Source: Morinoia aosen
Lineage: Eukaryota; Arthropoda; Malacostraca; Amphipoda; Talitridae
NCBI GenBank assembly: GCA_030386875.1
Contig: CM059576.1
Span: 63,239,581 to 63,303,580 of the forward strand
DNA: 64,000 nucleotides
Direction of reading: 5' to 3'
Shown here: positions 31,670 through 41,569 of the stretch, in pieces
Numbering within the stretch: position 1 is the stretch's first letter
Layout: the number at the start of each line of letters is the position of its first letter
The notes under the pieces: generated by a model
Told to the model about the DNA's origin: nothing
Seen by the model: the letters and a program-made list of their open reading frames with translations, nothing else
Databases searched by the model: none
Translations under genes and position numbers: made by a program

Positions 31670-34600
31670 ATGGAGGCTTCTCTAGCTCAGAAGCGCGGTG
31701 TGGTTAAGCGTAAAATAACCATGGCGCTGAAGCGGGCTCGAGAGGTTGCTGATGTCGGGTTGCCAGCCGAGAAGGAAGCGCTGCGAGATCTGGTGAAGCG
31801 CGACCTCCACAAGGTAAGCTCGATTGATGAAGAAATTATAGCAAAGCTGCTCGAGAAAAAAGGGTCTGAAGAAGAGTTGAATGCCGAGATAGATCGGCAG
31901 ATGAGTTACGCTGTTGAGGTAGAGTTAGCCTTGGGTGATTTGTCGGAGAGTGGTGAACGTCCTAGATCTGAGAGGGTTAATACAGATTCTCTTGCTATGA
32001 AGGATGTTAAATTGCCTCCGCTGAAAATAGACATCTTTAAAGGCGATACTGATGATTCACTTAAGTACCACAGTTTCTTGACGCAATTTGAGAACGCCAT
32101 TGGTGGTCGTAAAGGTTTGTCTAACTCTGCCAAACTGACTTACTTAAAGAGCTTGGTTTCCGGGTATGCCAGTAAGTTAATTGAACACTTGAATATTAAT
32201 GATGTAAATTATGAAGTGGCGTTGGGGTTACTCGAGGCTGAGTTTTTGGATAAGAAATCTATTGTTGGCAAGTTGAGCGTAAAGCTGTTTGGGTTGAGAT
32301 GTGGCGTAGATAAGCACTTTTCGGAAACTAGGTTGTTCATCAGTGAGGTGAGAGGCATAATTTCTGACCTCGGTAATTACGGCTGTGATGTTCTTAACTG
32401 TGATGCGGGTGGTGTCCTCGTTGGTCATTTGGTATTCTCTAAACTACCCATGTTGTTCAAGCAGGAACTAGCCCGGAAGTTAGGCAATAATTGGCCATCT
32501 CTTACAGATATTTTTGAGAATTACCATGACGTAATCAAGACCCTAAATTTAAGGACATTTTCAGAAGAAAGTAAAGCTGGGGTCAAGTTTCCTCCTTATG
32601 CAGTGAAGCATGTAGCTACTGCTAAGCCTGAAGAGGCGCCGCTATTTGCAAACATGGCAGTGGCTTCAGCGGAACACAGAGCCTGTAAGTTCTGTGCTAG
32701 TCATTCTCACAGCATGGTAAATTGTACGGTGTACCCTAACTACGAGAGTAGGGTTGAGCGTTGCAGAGAACTTAAGATGTGCGAGAGGTGTACTAGTCTC
32801 AAGCACGATGCAAACTCTTGCTCAGCCAAATTGGACTACGAGTGTAGGCACTGCAAACGTAAGACTCATATTGCCGCCCTGTGTGAGAATTATAAACCTC
32901 GTAACGTATCTTCTAACTTTTGTTTTAATTCCGCAGCTGTAGTGGCGTCTGCTTACCTGTTACCCACCGTTACGTTGCCCATTAGTCGGGGGAACTGTGT
33001 TACTGCGGCTAGAATGCTGATCGACACCGGGTTTCAACGATCGTACATCGCTTCCAGTGTGGTGGATAAGCTCGGCATTTCGGTGGGGCTGAAACATACC
33101 AGGTATGCGGTGAACTCCTTCTTGCAGAAAGGCTTCAGAGACTTCGCTGAGGTGAGCCTGTCATTGGGGTTGTTGAACGGGTCCAAGCCGCTGCAGGTAC
33201 CGATATTGGTAGATTCAGCTCTTGATATGAAGTTTGAAGTGCATTCCTTGGCTAAAGCGATGACCAATATTAAGTGTTATGGCACGTTGGCAGATAGCTC
33301 CTTTGCGGAGCCGCTGGTTTCAGAGGAGATAAAGCTTGACGGAATCATAGGTGTGGATATCATTCAGTGTCTAAACGACTTCAAGATTGTGTGCTGTGTG
33401 AAGGGAGCGGCCTTTTTGTGGTCAAATAAATTGATTCCCTTTGGGAACATTGAACATTTCTTGTCCCGTGGTCAGGCCGTGCAGATGCACGAAGAGTTAC
33501 GAAACCGCAAGCTAAATTGCGAGGCGGCTGTTAATTTCGTGCTTGAGCCGAAACAATGTTACCCAGATCCAATGAACGCCGCTTTGGCAAATAGCAGTGT
33601 TGAAGGGAATATTGAGAAGTTGTATGGCTTAGAAACTATTGGTGTTAATGAAGAGCAATCAAACATGTTGGATGAGAAGGTTTCAAGTGAATTCGATTCT
33701 GGCATCGAACTGAAGGACGGGCAGTACCACGTGAAGCTCATCTGGAAGGAAAATATCTGTAGCGTCGGTAGTAATTTTTCAGTAGCGAGAGCCGTGCTTA
33801 ACAGAGTGGTGGAAAGATTAACTGAACGAGGATTGTATGATGCCTATTATGGGGGTTTAAATCAGCAGCTGCAGGAGGGCATTATTGAGGAGATACCGTT
33901 ATACTCCAGTGAACGCAGAATTTATCTTCCTCATCGTGAAGTAGTGAAAGAAGAGCCTACTTGTACCACGAAAGTTAGACCCGTGTTAAATTGTAGTGTA
34001 AGGACCGGAAAAGCTCCGTCATTAAATGAAGCCGCTTATGCGGGTGTCGACCTAACTAACAATTTGTTTCATTTATTGATTGCTCTTAGGCAGGGCGACC
34101 ACTTGGTGCTGGCTGACATTCAAAAGGCTTTCGTGCAGGTGAAGCTAACTCGTGACGACGACAGAAATAAATTCTGTATCTTGTGGATGCGCGAGGGAGA
34201 ATTGCGTGTTTTCAGGTACACTACGTTGGTGTTTGGATTTGTTGCTAGCTTGTTTGTGTTGTCTCGCGTCATTCAAAAACACGTTGAAAACTACCCACAG
34301 GATCTGTGTAGTGAAATTTTGCTGAAGCGCATGTACGTTGATAATTTATATATCACAGGTTCTGATGCAGAGAAGTTGGAAAGCCTGTATAGGAATGCAT
34401 ATTCCCGTATGTCTGATGCTGGTTTCAACTTGCGGTCGTGGACATCTAACAACGAAAAGCTAAATGAAGTTTTTTCTGCCGATGGAGTGAGTGTGAACCA
34501 TGCTGAACCCTACGAGAAAGTTCTGGGCTATCGCTATGACAAAATGTCAGACGAGTTTAGTGTGGACTTCGCATGTAAACGTGACAACCAACCGGTAACG

Positions 34601-35644
34601 AAAAGAAGGGTGCTGGCTAAGTTAGCGCAGTGCTTTGACCCTCTTGGGTTGGTTGCACCAGTCACGTTTAGAGGAAAGGGTTTGTTAAGAAAGGTGTGGA
34701 AATTGAATCTAGAGTGGGACGATGTGCTGCCGCATGAACTGTTGAGAGTTTGGGAAAAATTGCGTGAGGATTTGGACCAGCTGAGCAATCTTGGCTTCGA
34801 GAGGAAAACCTTTTATTCTAATGATGAAGTTGACCTTATTTTTTTTACAGATGCTTCTAAATCAAACTATGGATTTTGTTGTTATATTTCCTCTAAGAAA
34901 TTGAAACCTTCTCTCTTGTTTTGTAAAAATAAGATAGCCCCGTTAAAAAGTAAAACTTTGCCCACCTTAGAGCTATTGGCAATATTTTTGGCGCTCAAGT
35001 GTGCCGGTAATATTATTGCTGCATTAGAAACAGTTAAAGTGAAAAATTTGATAGTTGCCAGCGATGCGCAAGTTGCGCTTTCGTGGGTGTTGAATGGAAA
35101 AGTGAAAACGCGCAATGTATTCGCCAGTAATAGGGTGAAAGACATTAACATGCTTTGTGCTGAATTAACTAATAAAACTAAAATTCCCTGTTCTTTCAGA
35201 TATGTACCGTCTGAGTCCAACCCCGCGGATATGATTACCCGGGGCTTAACCATGAAAGAATTTCTAACCAAACTAGAGTTTTGGCGCTATGGCCCTAAAT
35301 TTTTGCGCTCAATTGACAGCAGGCCATCAGATGCGTTGAAATGCGTATCATTGTCCAATCAAAAATTATTGTTATGTGCATCCCAAGTAGAGCCTGCTCC
35401 TCTCTTAAAGGCAGTATTTCCTGCTGATAAGTATTCTAGTTTGAGCAAGCTTCTTGGCGTTACTGCCGCTTTATTTAAAGTAAAGAACTGGCTGAAGAGT
35501 GTCAATCGCTCGCGGCTAGATTGCCTTAACAATGCACGAATTTATTGGTTGAAAAATCAGCAAAAAGTAAGCTTTTTGAAGAGTACGAATTTCTTCCCTG
35601 GCCGCAGGACGCCGCTGCAAAGAACGTGCCGGCGTTGGTGCTAA
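31670..35644 (+). CDS. BEL-1 Gag-protease-RT-RNase H polyprotein
   Basis: 1324 codons. The ATG at 31670 (context GGAAAATGG) opens a charged coiled-coil-like N-terminus. A DUF1759-type Gag core follows (about residues 120-290). Zinc clusters lie near residues 337-405 (CKFCASHSHSMVNC, CERCTSLKHDANSC, CRHCKRKTHIAALC). The protease has MLIDTGFQRSYIA (residue about 450). RT spans about residues 765-1000: VRPVLNCSV, then LVLADIQKAFVQV with the motif A Asp, then the catalytic box RMYVDNLYITG, YVDN rather than YVDD. RNase H has FFTDASKSNYGF, TLPTLELLAIFLA, ASDAQVALSW and SNPADMITRG. The frame runs out at 35644, in the integrase linker, because of a frameshift near 35560. The integrase continues in another frame. 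Confidence 0.9.
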   Translation: MEASLAQKRGVVKRKITMALKRAREVADVGLPAEKEALRDLVKRDLHKVSSIDEEIIAKLLEKKGSEEELNAEIDRQMSYAVEVELALGDLSESGERPRSERVNTDSLAMKDVKLPPLKIDIFKGDTDDSLKYHSFLTQFENAIGGRKGLSNSAKLTYLKSLVSGYASKLIEHLNINDVNYEVALGLLEAEFLDKKSIVGKLSVKLFGLRCGVDKHFSETRLFISEVRGIISDLGNYGCDVLNCDAGGVLVGHLVFSKLPMLFKQELARKLGNNWPSLTDIFENYHDVIKTLNLRTFSEESKAGVKFPPYAVKHVATAKPEEAPLFANMAVASAEHRACKFCASHSHSMVNCTVYPNYESRVERCRELKMCERCTSLKHDANSCSAKLDYECRHCKRKTHIAALCENYKPRNVSSNFCFNSAAVVASAYLLPTVTLPISRGNCVTAARMLIDTGFQRSYIASSVVDKLGISVGLKHTRYAVNSFLQKGFRDFAEVSLSLGLLNGSKPLQVPILVDSALDMKFEVHSLAKAMTNIKCYGTLADSSFAEPLVSEEIKLDGIIGVDIIQCLNDFKIVCCVKGAAFLWSNKLIPFGNIEHFLSRGQAVQMHEELRNRKLNCEAAVNFVLEPKQCYPDPMNAALANSSVEGNIEKLYGLETIGVNEEQSNMLDEKVSSEFDSGIELKDGQYHVKLIWKENICSVGSNFSVARAVLNRVVERLTERGLYDAYYGGLNQQLQEGIIEEIPLYSSERRIYLPHREVVKEEPTCTTKVRPVLNCSVRTGKAPSLNEAAYAGVDLTNNLFHLLIALRQGDHLVLADIQKAFVQVKLTRDDDRNKFCILWMREGELRVFRYTTLVFGFVASLFVLSRVIQKHVENYPQDLCSEILLKRMYVDNLYITGSDAEKLESLYRNAYSRMSDAGFNLRSWTSNNEKLNEVFSADGVSVNHAEPYEKVLGYRYDKMSDEFSVDFACKRDNQPVTKRRVLAKLAQCFDPLGLVAPVTFRGKGLLRKVWKLNLEWDDVLPHELLRVWEKLREDLDQLSNLGFERKTFYSNDEVDLIFFTDASKSNYGFCCYISSKKLKPSLLFCKNKIAPLKSKTLPTLELLAIFLALKCAGNIIAALETVKVKNLIVASDAQVALSWVLNGKVKTRNVFASNRVKDINMLCAELTNKTKIPCSFRYVPSESNPADMITRGLTMKEFLTKLEFWRYGPKFLRSIDSRPSDALKCVSLSNQKLLLCASQVEPAPLLKAVFPADKYSSLSKLLGVTAALFKVKNWLKSVNRSRLDCLNNARIYWLKNQQKVSFLKSTNFFPGRRTPLQRTCRRWC

Positions 35645-37029
35645 ACTTGAACTTGTTTATCGATGGTGACGGTTTGATTCGATCCCGTGGTAGACTAAAT
35701 AAATGTAACTATATTAGCTACGGTGTGGCTAATCCCATTCTTTTGTCCCGCAGCGCATTTCTTACTAAATTAATAATAAAAGACTGTCACTTAAAATGCT
35801 TCCATCTAGGAGTTGGGTCCACTTTGAATACCCTGCGCAATTGTGGCTATTGGCTACCTAAAGCCCGGCCTATAATTCGTGCTGCATTGCAAGAGTGTGT
35901 AGTTTGTCAAAAAATTAATGCGGCGCCTTACAAATACCCTAAGGTAACTGATCTGCCCGGGGATCGGGTAAATTTTGTGCGGCCTTTCACTCACGTGGGA
36001 GTGGACTTCACTGGTCACTACAATGTAAAATTAGGAGATCAAACTGTTAAAATGTACATCTTGATCTTTACTTGCATGGCAGTTCGGGCTGTGCATCTTG
36101 AATTAATTCCGGACATGTCCACTGCGTCATTTCTAGCGGCATTCGTTAGGTTTACCAACAGATTTGGTATTCCGCAGGCAGTGTACAGCGATAATGCTCC
36201 TTCATTTTTGCAGGCTGCGGTATACCTTGGGAAGTCGCTTGCTGACGACTATGTTTCTGAGTACCTGTCACGTAATAACATAAAGCATGTCCGCATTCCC
36301 TTGTATTCCGCTTGGGTTGGCGCTTGCTGGGAGCGGATGCTGGGGGTCGTTAAACGATGCCTTTACAAAGTTGTGGGTAAAGCCAAAATGGAATATTTCA
36401 ACTTTTTAACTATAATTTCTGATGTGAAAGAGGCTGTTAATTCTAGGCCCCTGACTTACCGAGATACTTCGGATGTGGCATGCGAAGTAATTACCCCGAA
36501 TTCTTTTATAAAATTAGCGCCTGCAGGAAATTTAATGTATCAAACTTCTGCCATAGAAGAAATGCTTCGGCCTTCCCGGACGATTCTCCTGAAAACCTTA
36601 GATCTACGTAACGAAATGATTGATAAATTTAAAGACCTATTTTTTGCAGATTACCTACTTTCCCTGAGAGAGCGAAGCGCAGATTGCTTCCAGCCAGCGT
36701 GGAAGGACTGCATCAGAATCGGTGATGTCGTGCTCATATTTTCGCCGGTGAAGCCGCGAGCACTCTGCGCCTTAGGTAAAGTAATTAAATTGTATTCGGG
36801 TGCAGATGGCTGCACTCGTTCTGCTCATATACTTCGAGCGGATCGTACAGTAGGAGATTATGCCGTCTCCTTGCTATATCCTTTAGAGTTGCATACTAGT
36901 TATGTCCGAACGCATCAATCCCACGTAAATATTCAAATTGCTAGTGAAAATGAATCTACAGGTTCATCAGGTCCAGTCCGGCCTTACCGGGCGGCCGCTG
37001 CTGCTTGTAGGCAGCGATTGAAAGCCTAA
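35545..37029 (+). CDS. BEL-1 integrase (frame-shifted 3' part of Pol)
   Basis: Continuation of Pol in the -1 frame relative to 31670-35644, with a 100-bp overlap. The first methionine here is not a natural start. Zinc domain: IIKDCHLKCFHLGVGSTL with CVVCQKINAAPYK. Integrase core: GVDFTGHYN (first Asp, about residue 152), AVYSDNAPSFL (second Asp, about 214) and VGACWERMLGVVKRC (Glu, about 260). All three catalytic acids are present. The tail includes EAVNSRPLTYRDTSD and a DUF5641-like segment (IRIGDVVLIF, LRADRTVGDYAVSLLYPLEL), and ends in a basic, Ala/Arg-rich stretch. The stop is 40 bp before the 3' LTR. Confidence 0.88.
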   Translation: MVEKSAKSKLFEEYEFLPWPQDAAAKNVPALVLNLNLFIDGDGLIRSRGRLNKCNYISYGVANPILLSRSAFLTKLIIKDCHLKCFHLGVGSTLNTLRNCGYWLPKARPIIRAALQECVVCQKINAAPYKYPKVTDLPGDRVNFVRPFTHVGVDFTGHYNVKLGDQTVKMYILIFTCMAVRAVHLELIPDMSTASFLAAFVRFTNRFGIPQAVYSDNAPSFLQAAVYLGKSLADDYVSEYLSRNNIKHVRIPLYSAWVGACWERMLGVVKRCLYKVVGKAKMEYFNFLTIISDVKEAVNSRPLTYRDTSDVACEVITPNSFIKLAPAGNLMYQTSAIEEMLRPSRTILLKTLDLRNEMIDKFKDLFFADYLLSLRERSADCFQPAWKDCIRIGDVVLIFSPVKPRALCALGKVIKLYSGADGCTRSAHILRADRTVGDYAVSLLYPLELHTSYVRTHQSHVNIQIASENESTGSSGPVRPYRAAAAACRQRLKA

Positions 37030-37068
37030 AATACACATTAATGAGCATTTTTTCTTAGTCCCCGGAGG

Positions 37069-38637
37069 TATGGAGAATTCTGACATTCCCCATTGCCCTG
37101 AGAGATACTTAGCAGTTAAAACTTTAGTACCTTTGCAGCTTGGCTCGGGCCAGGTGAGGTGGGAGCTGCTTTACGGCGAGTCAGTAGCAGCTTCATTTCT
37201 GCCTATTGATACTTTTGTTGCAGTGGTACCGTTTGGTATCTCTTGCTTTTTTGTTCCTTTATTTAAGTTGCGAATTCCTAGCTATGGTGGTGACCTTTAA
37301 TCGCGATCTCAGCGGTTATCAATCCCGAGAGTAAAGGCGTTCCGCAGTCGTGGGTGCCGGCGCTCGGTGTTCAGCCGTGGCACGTCCTCAAGCGCGTGTC
37401 CCGGTGGATCGCTTCTTCACTTATTCTCTCTATTTCCTAAAGCCATCTTTGCTTCTATTTCTTATGAATTCAGCACCTTTGTCCTATTGCTCAGATAGAT
37501 AACCTTGCCTTTGTTAATTGTATGACTGTGAGTGTGAGTGATCTTGTTAAGCTACCTTAAATTTCTTGAATTATTAAATCCTTAAACCTTAAAATCTTCG
37601 ATATCTTAATACTATGATATCTTAAATGTAACCTAAATCTATTTCGAGCTTGCTTGGAATGGGCCCTTAACCTTTTTCCTTAACTTAAATTATCCTACCT
37701 GGAGCCTAACTGAAAGACGGCTTACCAGCTGTCTAACTCTCCGGGTAGTGCTATTGACTCTTAAACCTAATTCTATTTCCTAACTTTGCTCTTAGTTTGA
37801 GCCTTTTTCTTCACGTTTACCATCTTTCTAACTCTACGAGTGGCTTCCACACTGAGGCATAATTAAACTCAGGTTAGCATATGAAATAGTCCTGCTATAA
37901 TGTTCCTGTTTGCTGCAAAATCATTATGAATAATTTCTTACTTCATTGACTTCTTCATTGCATTAATTCATGTGTTTCATTTTTCTAGTATCTGCGTCTT
38001 CGGGCTCCAAAAGCCCAGTTTGAGGCTGCTCTACCGGAAACGTTGCGGGACAGCTGGTTTTAATTCTGCGCTGCGATCTCAGAGGAGGCTGTCATTTCAG
38101 TTGTGCGGTGCTGGCTACCCTGGCTGTTGATCGGCCTACTGAGCTGCGTTAAACTGCTGGGGATTCTCGGGGCCGTGCGGCTTGAATTTTGCCTGCTGGG
38201 CGAACGGCCAGTCCTCTGGAGGGCCACGCCGCTAGCTGATTAGGATCGCCGCTGAAGAATGCAAGGTTTCGCGCCTTCTTAGTGGAAACAGTGCTGCTGC
38301 GTTTTAGCCACCATGCAAGGAGTCGCCATTTTTGTTAATTTATAGGGATCGCCTTTCTTTCGGTTATCTAGGTTAACCCAAGATCCTTCGTTCCTGAACT
38401 TTGTTGTTGTTAATTAGAATTAATGTAAGTTTGTAATCTTATACGCTGAGCAGGCATTAGTCCTAAGATTTGTCCTAGTGGATTAATTCTTGTTCCTGGC
38501 TCGTGAACCTACGATCCTGATGTTCGGCCTATTGAATGGTTAGTATCATCTAAATTTGCTGCTACTCGCAGCGTTCAATAAAATTTTTTGCTGTCATTCC
38601 CTGTTTACCATTGAACCTATTTGTGTGGATTCTCCAC
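37069..38637 (+). repeat. 3' LTR of BEL-1
   Basis: Near-identical to 29919-31487. It is preceded by CCCCGGAGG, a short candidate purine primer. The LTR-internal 76-codon frame is kept (37070-37300), with one amino-acid change (Leu to Pro) and a TAG-to-TAA swap at its stop. Confidence 0.88.
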
Positions 38638-38642
38638 ACACC

Positions 38643-39671
38643 CATAGAGGTCTGTTTGCTTATAATAGGCTGAGCTTTGGCATAGCATCAGCCCCCGGAA
38701 TCTTTCAGCGTGCCATGGAAGTACTACTACAAGGCCTCCCAGGAGTGTTCTGTAACCTCGATGATGTACTCATTAGTGCTACAAATGACCAAGAGCACCC
38801 CAAGCGTCTCCATCAAGTCTTATCTAAACTACAGGAGGCAGGGCTAAAACTAAAAATGGATAACTGCCAAATAGGAGTATCACAGGTATCCTACCTCGGA
38901 TATCAGATTGACAAGGATGGGTTGCACCCTACGGCAGAAAAGGTAGCAGCTATCCGGAATGCCCCAGCTCCTACTGATGTGACTCAGCTGAGAGCTTACC
39001 TGGGGTTATTAAATTTCTACAGAAAATTTCTAAGATCTTCTGCAACTATGTTGGAGCCCCTAAATGCCTTACTGCGGGATAAAACTCTTCGGAAAGGGGA
39101 TGCAAGTCAGGAGAAGGCATTCCAGACTTTGATCCATTTTGATCCTAACCTACCCATAGTGGTAGTGGCTGACAGTAGTGCGTATGGTGTGGGAACGGTG
39201 CTGTATCCCCTTTTTGATGGAATTGAACGCCTCGCCTATTTTGCCTCCCGAACTCTAACAGCAACAACAGAGCGTAACTACTCCCAGACTGAGAAAGAAG
39301 CTCTGGCTATGGTGTTCGCACACCGAAAATTTCATTGCTACCTGTGGGGACAGGACTTCACGGTAATCACCGACCACAAAACCTTACTAGGACTATTTGA
39401 TCCGGGTAGAAGCATCCCTCCGATGGCATCCGGGCACATTCACAGGTGGGCTTTACTGCCGCAGTCCTACAAGTTCACCTTGCGTCACCGGTCTGGCGTG
39501 CTGTTAGGCACGGCTGATGCTCTCAGTCGTCTACCCTTGACAACTCCCGAGGAAGCCACGCCCATTCCTACGGAATGGACGTCCTTAGTAAACTTCCTTG
39601 AGTCAGCTCCGGTCACCAGCACCCACATTTGCGACAGTGCCCTAAGGGACCCAGTACTTTCAAAGGTATAG
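38643..39671 (+). pseudogene. Gypsy-A RT (C-terminal part) and RNase H
   Basis: Resumes the RT interrupted at 29918: HRGLFAYNRLSFGIASAPGI is the classic gypsy block. The catalytic box reads VFCNLDDVLIS, so the Tyr of Y-L-D-D is Asn. HPKRLHQVLSKLQEAGLKLK, LGLLNFYRKFL and EPLNALL follow. RNase H has VVVADSSAYGVGTVL, YFASRTLTATTERNYSQTEK, FTVITDHKTLLGLFD and GTADALSRLPL. The frame ends at a TAG (39669) in the connector to integrase, and further stops follow to 39821. Codons before 38643 in the same open frame are BEL-1 LTR sequence and do not belong here. The sequence resembles the K02A2.6/Mag group. Confidence 0.88.
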
Positions 39672-39821
39672 AAATACTGCCAGGTAGGCTGGCCTTCGAC
39701 GGTAATTGGTGACCCTGATCTCGCTCTGTACACTAGGAGGAGAGAGGAATTGTCCACACAAAATGGCTGTGTGCTCAAGGGAACATGAATAGTTGTGCCC
39801 CAAACCCTCAGATAAGCTATT

Positions 39822-40607
39822 GTGGATGAACTTCACTCTGGTCATGCAGGATCATCCAGGATGAAGGAGCTAGCTCGCAGCTATGTGTGGTGGCCCCTGC
39901 TGGACAAAGATTTAGAAGAAACGACTGAGTCATGCAGCGAGTGCCTGAGCACTCGAGCTGCACCGAAGAAAGCTGAGCTCCATCCGTGGGAATGGCCGGC
40001 GAAGCCTTGGCACCGCATACACATCGACTTCGCGGGCCCAATGGATGGAAAATACTATCTAGTGATCATGGAAGCACATTCTAAGTGGTTTGAAAATTTT
40101 CCCACAACTACTACAACCTCTAGCGAAACGATCTTGTGCCTGAAACACACTTTTGCAACGTTTGGATTTCCAGTAACAATTGTTTCAGACAACGCAACGT
40201 GTTTCACATCGGGTGGATTCCAAGAATTTGTGAAGGCATGTAGTATGCGGCATATTACGAGCGCACCATACCATCCTTTAACTAATGGACTGGCAGAGCG
40301 CATGGTGCAAATGTTCAAGAAGAATATACAAAAGTCAACGGAACCCCTACGCCTAGCACTAGACAGGTTCCTGTTCAATTATCGGCTAACACCCCACACG
40401 ACAACAGGTGTTACGCCCGCCGAGCTGATGTTAGGCAGGAAAGTTTGCTCTCGTCTTGATCTACTTTGGACGTCAGAAGCAATCGCGTCCAAAGTCGCTC
40501 AACGCCAGGACGCTCAGAAAAAAAACCACCCAGGGTCTCGCGCGGTTGACATTCTGCCGGAGTCATCTGTGATGGTCCGTCAATACACACCGGGTTCCCC
40601 AAAATGA
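39822..40607 (+). pseudogene. Gypsy-A integrase
   Basis: Zinc domain: DELHSGHAGSSRMKELARSY with CSECLSTRAAP (H2C2). Core: HIDFAGPMDGKYYL (first Asp), FPVTIVSDNATCFTSGGF (second Asp), HPLTNGLAERMVQMFKKN (Glu). RLTPHTTTGVTPAELMLGR is the typical end of the core. The frame stops with TGA at 40605-40607, where the inverted copy of the same sequence (29300 region) has TGG for Trp. This is therefore a point mutation within the C-terminal domain, whose remainder is 40608-40935. The zinc and catalytic residues themselves are all kept. Confidence 0.88.
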
Positions 40608-40623
40608 ACCCCTGCTACCACCG

Positions 40624-40935
40624 TTGAGAAAACGGGCCCGGTGTCCAACAAGTACCAACTGCAGGGGAGGAGAGGTCGTTCGTCGACTCCAGGACCAAGT
40701 TATTACCTGCTCGAACGCCATCCCTGAGCCCATGGAACAACCTACTGGGGAAACCGTGGTAATTCAACAACTTGCTCGAAATACATACCCACCACCTCCG
40801 ACTAATGAACCTGACCCAGAAACACCTGACTATTCAATTTCCACCAAGGAGGCATGGATGCACGAGCCTCCTAGTGCTAGAATCTCACGCAGGTCTAACC
40901 GAGCTCGGAAGCCTGTGGTGAGAATGTACCTTTAG
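40624..40935 (+). pseudogene. Gypsy-A Pol C-terminal tail
   Basis: Pro-rich tail after the integrase GPY/F-type region: GGEVVRRLQDQVITCSNAIP, PPPPTNEPDPETPDYS and RRSNRARKPVVRM. It is in the frame that follows the TGA at 40605. It is almost the same as the inverted minus-strand copy at 29279-28968 (a few differences such as TEETV versus TGETV). The basic end is a common feature of gypsy Pol tails. Confidence 0.75.
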
Positions 40936-40988
40936 GATTGACTAGATCAAATAAGGGGGTAGGGTTACAGGGGGGGGGGGGTTCTAAT

Positions 40989-41203
40989 TAAGGAGGGAGG
41001 GGTATAATACAGCGAGTAATATAAGTTCTAGTTAGAGAGACCAAAAGTTGGCAACGTTCGTGACATCAACAATCGCAGTCAGTTCCCTATTGGCCGCAGC
41101 CAGCTACACAGTAAATGTTGAGCTGTGGGTGTATATATTATCAAGGTGTGGTTAGTACTAATCTTAGCTATTTCTAACTACCTACTACTAATTCTATTCT
41201 AAT
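40989..41203 (+). repeat. Polypurine tract and truncated 3' LTR of gypsy-A
   Basis: AAGGAGGGAGGGG is the polypurine tract. The LTR begins at about 41005 and is homologous to the minus-strand LTR at 28903 and below (GGCAACG, ATTGGCCGCAGCCAGC, TATCAAGGTGTGGTTAGTAC). Here it breaks off after ATTCTATTCTA at about 41203, where LTR-X starts. The inverted copy continues past this point. Confidence 0.75.
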
Positions 41204-41468
41204 TGTGGTGTTGAAGTGTTTGCCGCCGCAAGAGGGCGCTGTAACGGTGTGCGCTCCGCCACCGAAGTTTGAGGTCTTGCCGCCGCTGCCGGGCGGCTGC
41301 GGGCGCCGGCTGTCAGTGTGTTGTTATAAGTCGTCGAGTGATTACGCAATTTTCTTTGTGCCTGATTTTTCTCGTTGCGCCTCTGCTCAGTGTTGTGAGC
41401 CAGAGACTGTGCCGTCTTGCTTGTTCTAGCGGCGGAACAAGTGTATTGCAGCAGGGAAGCTGTGCAGT

Positions 41469-41486
41469 TGGTCCCGGGAGCAAGAA
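41469..41486 (+). promoter_or_regulatory. Possible primer-binding site of LTR-X
   Basis: TGGTCCCGGGAGCAAGAA follows a possible LTR end (TGTGCA) by two bases. Position and TGG start fit, but I could not match a tRNA and there is no second LTR to confirm the boundary. Confidence 0.25.
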
Positions 41487-41569
41487 CGACTGGCGTAAGA
41501 AGGTGAGTCTTCCGGTTAAGCCTACAAGCTATCTAGGCCTTTAGCGGTGGTAGCCATCTTTGTTGCTAG

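Larger units (their letters stand above)
29919..38637 (+). mobile_element. BEL/Pao element BEL-1, near-complete, with two LTRs
   Basis: Two 1569-bp LTRs (29919-31487 and 37069-38637) flank a 5.6-kb interior encoding Gag, protease, RT, RNase H and integrase. The LTR ends form an imperfect inverted pair, TATGGAGAAT and ATTCTCCACA. I count about 19 substitutions and no indels between the LTRs by eye (about 1.2%), so the insertion is fairly recent. It sits in the RT gene of gypsy-A, splitting codons INT/HRG, with a 4-5 bp target duplication. The only clear lesion in Pol is a frameshift near 35560. Confidence 0.92.

Noticed and set aside
38556..38642. ATG upstream of the resumed gypsy RT
   Set aside because: These codons are BEL-1 3' LTR sequence read through into gypsy-A, not a gene start.
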